From: Nonomuraea sp. PA05
GTDB lineage: Bacteria; Actinomycetota; Actinomycetes; Streptosporangiales; Streptosporangiaceae
Reading direction: 5' to 3'
Assembly: GCF_008086045.1 (NCBI RefSeq)
Contig: NZ_VSEY01000002.1
Coordinates: 1 to 64,000 of the forward strand
Length of the DNA: 64,000 bases
In this document: piece by piece, positions 25,924-36,100 of the stretch
Position numbering within the stretch: position 1 is the first letter of the stretch
Layout of the letters: each line of letters starts with the position of its first letter
Notes under the pieces: model-generated
Databases searched by the model: none
Told to the model about the DNA's origin: nothing
What the model saw: only the letters and a program-made list of their open reading frames with translations
Position numbers and translations under genes: made by a program

Positions 25924-27498
25924 GTGCACCGCAAAACCCTCTCCGCCGTCGCGGCGGCAGTGACCCTGCTGGCCACGAGTGCCGCTCCCGCCACGGCGGC
26001 GGCCACGCCGCGCGACTCCTTCTTCGGCGGGAAGCTGCCGCTGAGCGCGCCGCCGGTGACCTCGACGGTGGCGCCCGGCGTGACGCTGACCTCGATGTCG
26101 CTCGGCGCCAAGGACGCAGGCGACTACTGGACCGTCCACGTGTACCTGCCCGGCGCGATCGACGGGCCGCTCAACACGGCCGCCACCGCGCTGGGCGCCA
26201 GGGAGATCGCCGACCGGGTGGCGGGCGCCCTGCGGGAGAAGGGGTTCGAGCCGCGCGTGGAGGAGGTCGTCACGCCCGCGTTCGCCGACCGCCCCGCCGG
26301 CCCGCTCGGCTGGACCGTACGGATCGGCCGGTACTCCACCGGCGCCGAGGCCGCCACCGCCCTGTCCACGATCAGGGCGGCCGGCTTCGCGGGCGGCACC
26401 CGCTACACCGCGCAGGACGGCACCGACCCGGGGGCGCCGCAGCAGGTGCATGTGCTCCGGGTGGACTTCCGGCAGTTCAGCGGCACGGTCGGCACCGACT
26501 TCGGCGCCGCGCTGAACGGCACGGAGAAGCTGACTGACCTGGCCGCCGCGGCGGGCGCGGTGGCGGGCGTCAACGCGCAGTGGTTCTACAACAGCGCGCC
26601 AGGCGGCATGTACGTCAAGGACGGCAAGCTGATCGGCTCCGCCACCCAGGGCCGCGCCGGAATCAAGATCACCCGGGGCGGCCGGTCGGTGGACGTGGAC
26701 ACCTACACCGCCCGCGTGACCCTGCGGGCCGGCCGGGACACCGTCGAGATCGACGGCGTCAACAGGGTGCCCGGCGAGATCTACAACTGCGGCGGCGTCG
26801 GTGGCGACCTGCCCACGCAGAAGCCGCAGCACGACCTGAAGTGCACCGACGCCGACGAGCTGGTGCTGTTCACGCCCGAGTGGGGCAAGCCGCCCGCCGG
26901 GGCGGGCGCCGAGGCCGTGCTGGACGCGCGCGGCACCGTCACCGCGGTGAACGCCTCGCGGGGAACGGCGGTGCCCGCCGGCGGGACCACGATCCAGGCC
27001 ATCGGCGACAGCGCCGCCTGGCTGCTGGAGCACGCCGAGCCCGGCGAGCGGCTCAGGGTGAGCGAGCGGGTCGAGGACGGCAGGGGCCGCCGGGTCGCGC
27101 TGACCCCCGACACCACGATCCTCCAGGTCGGGCCCTCCCTGGTACGGGACGGCCGGGTGTCGGTGAACGCGGCGGGCGACGGCGTGATCCGGGAGGGCAG
27201 CGACCAGACCTTCACCTACAACTGGACCGTCCGCGCCAACCCCCGCTCGATGATCGGGATGGACGAGCGGGGCCGGCTGATGCTGGTGGTCGTGGACGGC
27301 CGGCAGGACGGCTACAGCGAAGGGCTCGGCGTGGCGCAGACGGCCGAGCTGATGAAGCTGCTCGGGGCCCGGGAGGCGATGAACCTCGACGGTGGCGGAT
27401 CGAGCGTCATGGTGACGTCGGGCGGCGGGATCGTTAACCGGCCGTCGGACGCCGCGGGGCAGCGGTCGCTGGGGAACGTCTTCCTGGTCCGGCCGTAA
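25924..27498 (+). CDS. Secreted phosphodiester glycosidase (NAGPA-like) with SPOR-like region
   Basis: GTG 25924 follows AAGGACG. Residues 1-25 form a signal peptide (TLLATSAAPATAAA). A region near residues 65-160 (YWTVHVYLPGA and GWTVRIGRYSTGAEA) resembles a SPOR-type repeat. The C-terminal domain has the phosphodiester glycosidase signature GVNAQWFYN, then MIGMDERGRLMLVVVDGRQ and NLDGGGSSVM. Relatives uncover mannose-6-phosphate by removing GlcNAc-phosphodiester or hydrolyse sugar phosphodiesters in cell-wall glycans. At the end of the glycosyltransferase island it may trim or release the exported product. It ends 4 bp from the convergent caspase/WD40 gene. Confidence 0.88.
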   Translation: MHRKTLSAVAAAVTLLATSAAPATAAATPRDSFFGGKLPLSAPPVTSTVAPGVTLTSMSLGAKDAGDYWTVHVYLPGAIDGPLNTAATALGAREIADRVAGALREKGFEPRVEEVVTPAFADRPAGPLGWTVRIGRYSTGAEAATALSTIRAAGFAGGTRYTAQDGTDPGAPQQVHVLRVDFRQFSGTVGTDFGAALNGTEKLTDLAAAAGAVAGVNAQWFYNSAPGGMYVKDGKLIGSATQGRAGIKITRGGRSVDVDTYTARVTLRAGRDTVEIDGVNRVPGEIYNCGGVGGDLPTQKPQHDLKCTDADELVLFTPEWGKPPAGAGAEAVLDARGTVTAVNASRGTAVPAGGTTIQAIGDSAAWLLEHAEPGERLRVSERVEDGRGRRVALTPDTTILQVGPSLVRDGRVSVNAAGDGVIREGSDQTFTYNWTVRANPRSMIGMDERGRLMLVVVDGRQDGYSEGLGVAQTAELMKLLGAREAMNLDGGGSSVMVTSGGGIVNRPSDAAGQRSLGNVFLVRP

Positions 27499-27502
27499 GG
27501 CT

Positions 27503-30500
27503 TCAGGGGTGGCAGGCCTCTCGCACGGAGAGGTCGCCGAGGTGGCGGCTCCACTCGGGAGTGCCGTGCAGGCGGGCGGCCAACCGTTCGCAGGCGGTCG
27601 TCTCGCCGGGTGGAGCCGGCAGCCGCCACACCTGGAGATCGCCATCGCCGTCCAGCGCGACGAGGGTCCTCCCACGCACGTCCAGCGCGACGTCCGCCCC
27701 CGTCGTCGCCAGGCCGAACAACTGCGGCCCGATCTGCCCATGAGCGGCCACCGACCAGATGCGCGCGTGCCCCTCCGAGTCGACACTGGCGATTGTGGTC
27801 TGGTCGGTGCTGATCACGACGCTGTGCACGTCGCTGCGGTGGCCCGCCAGAAGGTGGCCGACTTGGTCGGAAGACCGGGCGTCCCAGATCCACGCCTCCC
27901 CACCGGATCCACCGCCGACCAGGATTTGGCCGTCGGAGCTGAGTGCCACCTTGCGGATCGCGCCCTTGAGGCCGGTGAAGGATCGCGGCGAATTGGTGTG
28001 GACCGGATCCCACATCAGCACGCCGGACGAGTAGGTGGCCACCGCGAGCACCTTCCCGTCCTGGTTGAGCGCCACGTCCCTGACCTTGTCGGGAACCCGT
28101 AGGAGCTTGTCGACGGGCCGGTCGGGCCAGTTGGTGTCCCACGCCCAGATGATGCCATCGTCGTCGTAACCGACCAGGATTCGACCGTCGGCGCTCACCG
28201 CTACTCCTACGATCGGTGCTTGACCACGCAAGGCACGACCGGGGGTACCCGGTGAGGTGGCGTCCCAGATCCAGACGGTTCCCCTGACGTCGGCACCGGC
28301 AAGCACGCGGCCGTTCGCACTCATCGCGATGTCGCCGATGGGCAACCGGTGTCCGGTGAAGGGACTGCTGGGCTCGGAAGAGCCGGTGAGGTCCCATCGC
28401 CAGACCGTTCCCTCTCCGCCGCGGCCTACCGCGACCTTGCCGTCCGAGGTCAGCACCACATGCCGGACGCCCCCGAAGCGGCCGCCGAACAACCTGGCAC
28501 CCCTCTCAGGAGAGGAGGTCTGCCACAGCCAGACGGCCGAGTCGCTGGCTAAGTCCCAATGGGCGACGCCTGCGCTGGCGACGGCGTCGCCGCTGGGGCT
28601 GACGTCGATGAGGCCGATCGCCCCCTGGTGGCCGGCCAGCGCCCGAGGCCGATCCGGCGCCGTGATGTCCCAGTGCCACAGTTGCCGGTCGAACTCGTCG
28701 GCCGTGGTCAGCGCTTCGACACCGCGTCCCGCCGCGCTCAGCCGGATCAGCCGTATGGCACCCGCATGGCCGCTCAGACGCCGCGGTCGGCCGGGATCGG
28801 CGGTGTTCCACAACCAGGCCTGAGCGCCGTTGCCTGTCGTGGCGACCACCGTCCTCCCATCCGCGCTGAGATCGAAGCGATCCACCCGCCCATGCTGCCC
28901 GGTCAACCGGATCGTCGCGCTCGTCTTCACGACGTGCCGCAGAAGGATCGCATCGCCGCCGGAGGTCTTGAGCAGGACTCGGCCGTCCGCGCTCATCGGA
29001 AATCGCGGTTGCGTCAGATCCACCTCTCCGCGCACCTGCCGTGGCTTACCGGGTTCTTCGACGGCCCAGGCGAGAAATTCGTCGCTTCTCTCATTGAAGT
29101 CGTCGTCCATGGCCAGCGCGGCCACGGCCGCGCCATCGGCGCTGATGTACAGGCGCGAGCCGCTGAGCCCGCCGGAGACTCGCAGGTTCACGACTGACTT
29201 CCCGTCTCGCCACACCCGCAGCGCGTCTGCCGACAGCTCATCCTGCATGAGGCAGGCCACCGCCTTCCCGTCGGCGCTCGCCGCGATCCGTACCACGGTG
29301 CCCGCCAGGTCGGTCAGCCTTCGCGCGACCGTCGGGGCCGTCGCGGACCACGACCACAGCTGCGAACGGCCGACCACCGCAGAGGTCGTGGCCGCGATGG
29401 CCATCGTCCCATCGGCGCTCATGGCCACCGATGCGATGTGACCGCGGTGGCCGGTCAGTTCCCGGGGCGCCCCCGATTCCCCGAGGCGCCACACCCAGCC
29501 GCGGCCGTCGGTGGATGCGGCCATGGCACTGCCGTCGTCGCTCAGGGCCAATGAGGACAGCTCGTCCTGGGCGGCCGGCATGTGCCCCTCGGGTTGGGGG
29601 GCACCCAGGTCCCACAGGGCGATGCGCCCATCGTCCAGGTCGCCGGCCAAGGTCTTGCCATCGTTGGACATCAGCAGGAACGAGACTGGCTCAGGGCCGT
29701 CGGGCAGGTGGCGGGGGAGCAGATCGGGTCGGGTGACATCCCAGATCCATGCCTGCTGGTTGCTCAGGCCGACGAGGGTGGTGCCGGCGATCTGCATCGT
29801 AACGCTTCCGCGCTTCACCTCGGGCGGGGCTTTCAGCGTGATGGGCTCGCCCGTCGTCGTGGTGTTCCAGAGTCTGAGGGCCGAGCCGTCGGCGACGATC
29901 GTGGCCTCGCGGTTCACGGCGACCGACTCCAGCGTGTCCGCGCCTGTGGCCAGCACCCGGGGCTGCCCGTTCCCTTCCCAGATCCGCATCGACTCCTCGT
30001 CGTCGGTGTCGTCCTCGTCGTCGTTTCCCGGCGTGGCCGTGACTGCCACGATGGTGCCGCCGTCGGCACTCATGGCGATATCGTCCACCACGGCCCTCCC
30101 GGATACGAGGGAACGGGGACGGTCCAGCTCATCGACGTTGTAGACCCAGACTCCACTGGTGTAGCGGTCGTTCACGGAGGCCGAGACCGCGATCGTCCTG
30201 CCGTCGTCGCTCAGGAGCACCTCGTCGAACGTGCCTCGATGCCCGGTCAGGCGCTGGGGCGGTCCGGGAGAGGTGGTCCGGCAGAGCCAGAGTTCCTCGG
30301 ACTCGTCGGCCTCGGCCGCCGCGGCGACGAGCACTTCGCCATCGGCGCTCAGCGCGGCGCCCGAAGTTCCCGGGCAGTCCGCCATGGGCTTGAGCTCTGA
30401 CGGCATCGTGTCCTGCCACACCTGAGGCGCGTCAGGCCGCTGCAGATCCTCGTCCATGGACGCCGAAATCACCATGGTCCCGCCGTCCACGCTCATGAAG

Positions 30501-33007
30501 GTGTTCGTCTGGGCCAGCCCGGGGCCGTGATGCTCCGCCACCCTGCGCGGCTGGTTCGGGGAGTCCTCCTGCCAGAGCCACTCCTGCCACTTGCCGAAGT
30601 CGTCGAGAGTGGTCGCGGCCACCGTCTTGCCGTCCGCGCTCACCAGCAGGTTCTGCAAGTCTCCTTCGTGACCGGTGAGCACCGTACGCAGCGAGCTGGT
30701 CAGGGCGTTGCGCATGTTCAGCCCGGCTTCGGCGGTCTGCGCCGTGTGCCACGCCTTGACGGCGAGTGCCCGGGAGAGGCTCGTATCGGTGCCGGCGGCG
30801 CTGATGCTCTGCGCCGCCAGCTCCCGCGACAGCGACCGGTCCCGTTCGACGGCGGCGTTGCGCGCGGCGACCGCCGCCGCCACCCCGCCCGTCAGCGAGA
30901 TCAGCAGGATCACCACCAGCGACGCCACGGACAGGGTGCGCAGGCGGGCGGCGCGGGCGGCGGCGAGCTGGCTGGCCTCCAGGAAACGGGACGGGACGTC
31001 GCCCAGCGGCGGGTAGCGGCCCGGGTTGGCGCGCCAGGTCTCCCGCGCCTGCTCCACGGCCGTCAGCCGGGTGCCCTGGTAGAGGTAGGAGGAGTCGCCG
31101 TCGTGCGCGTCCCAGACGCGGGCGTCGTCGGTGAGCTGCTGGCGCAGCAGGAGGGTGGCGCGGTCGGACTCGACCCACTCCTGGAGCTGCGGCCAGCCGC
31201 GGATGAGCGCCTCGTGGGCGAGCTGGACGCCGTCCTCGTCCACGGTGACGAGGCGGGCGTCGACGAACCTGTCCAGCACCTCCCGCGCCGTCGCGTGCTC
31301 GGCCGCGGAGTCGGCCGGGGGCAGCAGCTCGGCCTCGGGAACTTTGCGGCGGGTGTGCATGGAGTCCTCGCCGAGCCGTACCAGGCGGGGCAGCAGCCGC
31401 CTGGCCATGTCCTGGCCGGGCAGGACGATGTGGGACAGGGTGGCGTCGGCGGTGCGGGCCAGCGCGCCGGAGATGCCGCCGGTGGCGTGGTAGCCGGCCA
31501 GGGTGAGGCGGCGGCCGTCGCGGTTCTGCCAGGTGGCGAGCAGGGCGTGGGACAGGAGCGGCAGGATGCCGGCCGACTCGACCACGGCGATCTCCGAGCC
31601 GAGCTCGCGCAGCAGCAGGGGCACCAGGCCGTCTTCGAGTTCGAGCCCGGCGGCAGCGGCCGGGCCTTCGATGGCCTGCCTGAGCTGGCCGGGCGTCATG
31701 GGGCCGACCACGACCGGGTGTTCCAGGGCGGCGTGCAGCTCGGCGTGGCGGGCGCAGTGGCCGAAGAAGTCGGCGCGCACGCCGATGACGACGACCGCGC
31801 CGCTCGCGCGCAGCGCGCGGATGAACGTGCGCCGCGCGGCCTCGTCCCGGCAGGCGGTGAAGACCTCCTCGAACTGGTCGACGATGAGGACCGGCGGCCC
31901 GCCCTCGCCGGTCAGGAGGCCGCGGAACGCGGCCGGGTCCTCCTCCAGCGGCGGGCGCGCGCCGGGCGCGGCGAACGCCCTGAGCAGCTCCCCCACCGGG
32001 TCCGAGCCGGGGTGCAGCAGCTTCACCCGGGTGCGCGAGGTCGTCAGCGCCGGGATCAGCCCGGCCCGCAGCAGCGACGACTTGCCCGCCCCCGACGCGC
32101 CCGTCACGATCAGCGGCTCCGGCCTGCCCGCCAGCTCCGCCACCCGGTTGACGAGCGTGCGGATGAGGTCGGCGCGGCCGAAGAAGTAGCCGGCGTCGTC
32201 GGGCCCGAAGGAGGCCAGCCCCCGGTACGGGCTGAAGGAGTCGTCGGGCGCGCCCGGCTTGGCGGCCTGGTTGTGGCACAGGCGGGCCTGCTCGTCGAAG
32301 TCCGCCGCGACGTGCCGGGGCCTGGGCAGGCCCGCGTCGGTGAGCGTCCTGGTGAGGGCGGAGCGGCAGTCCCTGAGGGTGAGCGTCGCGGGCGCGGTGG
32401 GGTCGCCCTCGTCCAGCAGCTTGATCAGCGCGCCGCTGAAGGCGGTGTGGGGGCGGCCGGGCGGCGACCAGGCCCGCTCGTTGCGGCTGGCGGCGGTCAG
32501 GATGTAGAGGCCGTGGCGGCTGGTGTCGAAGAGCTCGTCCATGGCGCGGGCGACGGCGCCGGCCCGGCCGGAGTAGCAGCAGTCCAGGACGAGCAGGGTG
32601 CGGGCGGCCCGGCCTGCCGCGAGGGCGTCGGTGATGGTCCGGTAGGGCAGCGCCTGGTATTCGGCGGGCCCGTCGTCGACGTCCACGGTGGCGGCGGTGG
32701 CCAGGTGGAGTCTGCCGTCGGCGGTGACCACGCCGTGCCCGACGTAGTAGACGAGCAGGACGTCCTCGGCCTGGCGGGCGGCCTCGTAGAGCGCCTCGGC
32801 GACCTGGGCGGGCCCTTCGGGGTCGAGCAGGGTCGTCACGGCGGCCGGGTCGAGGCCGGCCCGGTCGACGAGGCAGCGGCGCAGGCCGGTGACGGTGGCG
32901 GCGACGGCGGGGAGGCCGGGCAGCCGGGATCCCGGCCCGTGGCGGCCACTGCCGATCAGGAGGACGCGGGCCCCGGGCGCGGCCAGCAACAGCCCGCCTT
33001 CGGCCAT
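27503..33007 (-). CDS. Caspase-like (EACC1) / nSTAND NTPase / transmembrane / WD40-repeat protein
   Basis: This 1834-residue protein starts at ATG 33007 behind GGGAGGT. Residues 1-250 are a caspase-like peptidase with His91 (YYVGHGV) and Cys144 (DCCYSG). Residues ~255-640 form a STAND NTPase that starts SPYRGLASFGPDDAGYFFGR, with Walker A GASGAGKS (303-310) and Walker B LIVDQFEE (374-381). A single membrane helix lies at about 693-715. The remaining ~1100 residues are WD40-like repeats of 40-50 residues, each with SADG and often a W-x-W motif. The arrangement suggests a sensor (WD40) that drives NTPase assembly and protease activation, as in conflict or programmed-death systems. The trigger and target are unknown. 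Confidence 0.9.
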   Translation of the reverse strand: MAEGGLLLAAPGARVLLIGSGRHGPGSRLPGLPAVAATVTGLRRCLVDRAGLDPAAVTTLLDPEGPAQVAEALYEAARQAEDVLLVYYVGHGVVTADGRLHLATAATVDVDDGPAEYQALPYRTITDALAAGRAARTLLVLDCCYSGRAGAVARAMDELFDTSRHGLYILTAASRNERAWSPPGRPHTAFSGALIKLLDEGDPTAPATLTLRDCRSALTRTLTDAGLPRPRHVAADFDEQARLCHNQAAKPGAPDDSFSPYRGLASFGPDDAGYFFGRADLIRTLVNRVAELAGRPEPLIVTGASGAGKSSLLRAGLIPALTTSRTRVKLLHPGSDPVGELLRAFAAPGARPPLEEDPAAFRGLLTGEGGPPVLIVDQFEEVFTACRDEAARRTFIRALRASGAVVVIGVRADFFGHCARHAELHAALEHPVVVGPMTPGQLRQAIEGPAAAAGLELEDGLVPLLLRELGSEIAVVESAGILPLLSHALLATWQNRDGRRLTLAGYHATGGISGALARTADATLSHIVLPGQDMARRLLPRLVRLGEDSMHTRRKVPEAELLPPADSAAEHATAREVLDRFVDARLVTVDEDGVQLAHEALIRGWPQLQEWVESDRATLLLRQQLTDDARVWDAHDGDSSYLYQGTRLTAVEQARETWRANPGRYPPLGDVPSRFLEASQLAAARAARLRTLSVASLVVILLISLTGGVAAAVAARNAAVERDRSLSRELAAQSISAAGTDTSLSRALAVKAWHTAQTAEAGLNMRNALTSSLRTVLTGHEGDLQNLLVSADGKTVAATTLDDFGKWQEWLWQEDSPNQPRRVAEHHGPGLAQTNTFMSVDGGTMVISASMDEDLQRPDAPQVWQDTMPSELKPMADCPGTSGAALSADGEVLVAAAAEADESEELWLCRTTSPGPPQRLTGHRGTFDEVLLSDDGRTIAVSASVNDRYTSGVWVYNVDELDRPRSLVSGRAVVDDIAMSADGGTIVAVTATPGNDDEDDTDDEESMRIWEGNGQPRVLATGADTLESVAVNREATIVADGSALRLWNTTTTGEPITLKAPPEVKRGSVTMQIAGTTLVGLSNQQAWIWDVTRPDLLPRHLPDGPEPVSFLLMSNDGKTLAGDLDDGRIALWDLGAPQPEGHMPAAQDELSSLALSDDGSAMAASTDGRGWVWRLGESGAPRELTGHRGHIASVAMSADGTMAIAATTSAVVGRSQLWSWSATAPTVARRLTDLAGTVVRIAASADGKAVACLMQDELSADALRVWRDGKSVVNLRVSGGLSGSRLYISADGAAVAALAMDDDFNERSDEFLAWAVEEPGKPRQVRGEVDLTQPRFPMSADGRVLLKTSGGDAILLRHVVKTSATIRLTGQHGRVDRFDLSADGRTVVATTGNGAQAWLWNTADPGRPRRLSGHAGAIRLIRLSAAGRGVEALTTADEFDRQLWHWDITAPDRPRALAGHQGAIGLIDVSPSGDAVASAGVAHWDLASDSAVWLWQTSSPERGARLFGGRFGGVRHVVLTSDGKVAVGRGGEGTVWRWDLTGSSEPSSPFTGHRLPIGDIAMSANGRVLAGADVRGTVWIWDATSPGTPGRALRGQAPIVGVAVSADGRILVGYDDDGIIWAWDTNWPDRPVDKLLRVPDKVRDVALNQDGKVLAVATYSSGVLMWDPVHTNSPRSFTGLKGAIRKVALSSDGQILVGGGSGGEAWIWDARSSDQVGHLLAGHRSDVHSVVISTDQTTIASVDSEGHARIWSVAAHGQIGPQLFGLATTGADVALDVRGRTLVALDGDGDLQVWRLPAPPGETTACERLAARLHGTPEWSRHLGDLSVREACHP

Positions 33008-33072
33008 GAGACCTCCCTGCGCGGGCCAGGGCGAGTACCCGCATATCGCCGCCGATCGCCGGAGCGCTACAT

Positions 33073-33084
33073 GACAGCGCTGTC
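33073..33084. promoter_or_regulatory. LacI-type operator O1 before the GH92 gene
   Basis: GACAGCGCTGTC is a perfect 12-bp palindrome with a central CG, typical of LacI-family operators. A -35-like TTGACA (33085-33090) abuts it. It lies 48 bp centre-to-centre from O2. Confidence 0.6.
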
Positions 33085-33119
33085 TTGACAGGACGTCCCA
33101 TGTTTGGCACTTTCTGGAC

Positions 33120-33133
33120 TGACAACGTTGTCA
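33120..33133. promoter_or_regulatory. LacI-type operator O2 before the GH92 gene
   Basis: TGACAACGTTGTCA is a perfect 14-bp palindrome that shares TGACA-n-CG-n-TGTC with O1. It falls about 30 bp downstream of the TTGACA element, where it would block transcription start. A sugar-responsive LacI repressor encoded elsewhere is expected. Confidence 0.7.
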
Positions 33134-33194
33134 CCCTGCCGCACGGAAAGGCCCGGATCCCATTTCCACTTCAGACACGCTGCCCGCCGACGAA

Positions 33195-36100
33195 GTGCGC
33201 AGGGAGCTGGCCAGGGCGGAAGGCGCGGTCTTCGCCACCTCCTTCGAGCCCGGCGATCCGCGACCGGCCTCGAACGACACCGGCGGCATGCGCACCCAGG
33301 TGGGCGCGGGCCCCGCGGGCGGCCACGTCTCCAAGCAGGGGGCGGGTTTCACGGGGCTGCGGGCCCTGGAGTACGCGGGCCGCGCCGGCCGTCACACGCA
33401 CCAGGTGTTCGAGGTGGACATCACCGTGACGCCCGCCATGGAGCTGTCCTACCTGGTCTTCCCCGAGTTCACGGCCGCCGACCCGGGCTACCCCAGCACG
33501 TACGTCTCGGTGGACCTGGCCTTCGCGGACGGCACCCGCCTCAGCGACCTGGATGCCGTGGACCAGCACGGCGTCCTGCTCGCCCCGAGGGAGCAGGGCG
33601 AGTCCAAGACCCTCTACGCCGACCAGTGGAACTACAAGCGCGCCAGGATCGGGCGGGTGGCCGGGGGCAAGCGGATCACCCGCATCCTGGTGGCCTGCGA
33701 CAGCCCGGCGGAGTTCCGCGGCTGGGTGGACGACATCAAGATCGTCTCGGAGCGGAGGCGGCAGCCGTACGACGGCCGTCCCGCACGCCTGGAGTCCCCT
33801 TCCGAGCACGTGGTGACCACCCGGGGCACGCACTCCACCGGCGGTTTCTCGCGTGGCAACAACTTCCCCGCGACCGCCGTCCCGCACGGGTTCAACTTCT
33901 GGACGCCGATGACCGACGCGGGCTCGACGAGCTGGGTGTACGAGTACCACCGCGCCAACGACGCCGCCAACCTGCCGCGGCTCCAGGCGTTCACGGCCAG
34001 CCACGCGCCGAGCCCGTGGATGGGCGACCGGCAGACGTTCCAGTTCATGCCGTCGGCGGCCGAGGGCACGCCGGACCCGTCGCGGGCCGCCCGCGCGCTG
34101 GCGTTCCGGCACGAGCGCGAGGTGGCGCACCCGCACCTGTACGCGGTCACGTTCGACAACGGCGTCAAGGCGGAGATCGCGCCGGCCGACCACGCGGCGC
34201 TGGCCCGCTTCACCTTCCCGGGCGCCGAGGCGAAGCTGATCTTCGACAACGTGAACGACAGCGGCGGCCTCACCCTCGACCTCGCCGCCGGCGAGGTCAC
34301 CGGCTACTCGGACGTGCGCAGCGGCCTGTCCACCGGCGCCACGCGGATGTTCTACCACGCCGTCTTCGACCGCCCGGTCACCGGCGGCGGCAAGCTGACC
34401 GGCCAGGGCCGCGACAACGTGCTCGGCTACCTCGCCTTCGACGCCGGCCCGGCGCGCACGGTCACCATGCGCATCGCCTCCTCGCTGATCAGCGTGGCGC
34501 AGGCGAGGAGGAACCTGGAGCTGGAGATCGCCGCCTCCGACACGCTGGAGACGGTCAGCGAGCGGGCCCGCCGGGCGTGGGACGCCAAGCTGGGCGTCAT
34601 CGAGGTGGAGGGGGCGAGCGAGGACCAGCTCGGCACGCTCTACGCCAACCTGTACCGGCTGTTCCTGTATCCGAACTCGGGCTTAGAGAACACCGGCACC
34701 GCCGACGCGCCCGTCCACCGGCACGCCGTGCAGTCGGCCACCGTCACCCCGCCCAGCACGCCCACGGAGACGGGCGCGCGGGTGGCGGACGGGAAGGTGT
34801 ACGTCAACAACGGCTTCTGGGACACCTACCGGACGACCTGGCCCGCGTACGCGCTGCTGACGCCGCTGATGGCGGGCGAGATGGCGGCCGGGTTCGTCCA
34901 GCAGTACCTGGACGGCGGCTGGATCTCGCGCTGGTCGTCGCCGGGGTACGCCGACCTGATGGTCGGCACCAGCTCCGACGTGGCCTTCGCCGACGCGTAC
35001 CTGAAGGGGGTGCCGGGGTTCGACGCCGAGGCCGCGTACGCCGCCGCGGTCAAGAACGCCACGGTCGTGCCGCCGAACCTGAACGTGGGCCGCAAGGGCC
35101 TGGCCACGGCCACGTTCCTCGGCTACACCGCCATCGAGTCCACGGACGAGGCGCTGTCGTGGGCGCTGGACGGCTACATCAACGACTTCGGCATCGCGAA
35201 CCTGGCCGGGGCCCTGGCCGAGCGCGCCACCGGCGCGCAGCGGGCCCGCTACCTGGAGGAGCACGAGTACTTCCGCGACCGGGCGCTCAACTACGTGCAC
35301 CTGTTCGACCCGGCCGCGGGCTTCTTCCAGGGCAGGAACGCCGACGGCTCGTTCCGCCACGAGCCCGGCGCCTACGACCCGCGCGTCTGGGGCTTCGACT
35401 ACACCGAGACCAACGGCTGGAACATGGCCTTCCACGCGCCGCACGACGGCCGCGGCCTGGCCGGCCTGTACGGCGGCCGGGACGGGCTGGCCGCCAAGCT
35501 GGACGCGTTCTTCGCCACCCGGGAGACGGCGCTGTTCCCCGGCTCGTACGGCGGCCTCATCCACGAGATGCTCGAGGCCAGGGACGTGCGCATGGGCCAG
35601 TACGGCCACAGCAACCAGCCCTCGCACCACATCGCCTACATGTACGTCTACGCGGGCCGGCCGTGGCAGACGCAGGCCAAGGTGCGCGAGGTGCTTTCAC
35701 GGCTGTACCTGGGCAGCGAGATCGGCCAGGGCTATCCGGGCGACGAGGACAACGGGGAGATGTCGGCCTGGCAGGTGTTCTCCGCGCTCGGCTTCTACCC
35801 GCTGCAGATGGGCAGCCCGTACTACGCGATCGGCTCGCCGCTGTTCGAGAAGGCGACGGTGCGGCTGGAGAACGGGCGGGAGCTGGTCATCAGGGCGCCT
35901 GGCAACAGCGGGCGCGACGTCTACGTGCAGGGGCTCACGGTCGACGGGGAGCGGTACGACCGGGCGTACCTGCCGCACGCCCTGCTCGCCCAGGGCGGCG
36001 AGCTGGTCTTCGAGATGGGTCCCGAGCCGTCGCGGTGGGGTGCCGGCGAGGACGCCGCGCCGCCGTCGATCACCCGCGACGACCGCGTCCCCGCGCCGCT

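Noticed and set aside
30432..33134. Alternative minus-strand frame inside the caspase/WD40 gene
   Set aside because: It is a frame-shifted shadow with Arg/Pro-rich composition; the caspase and STAND motifs are in the other frame.
35608..35640. HSNQPSHH in the GH92 protein as a lost catalytic residue (Glu to Gln)
   Set aside because: I recall this variant in other actinobacterial members, and the catalytic-base region GDEDNGEMSAW is intact, so loss of activity is not supported.
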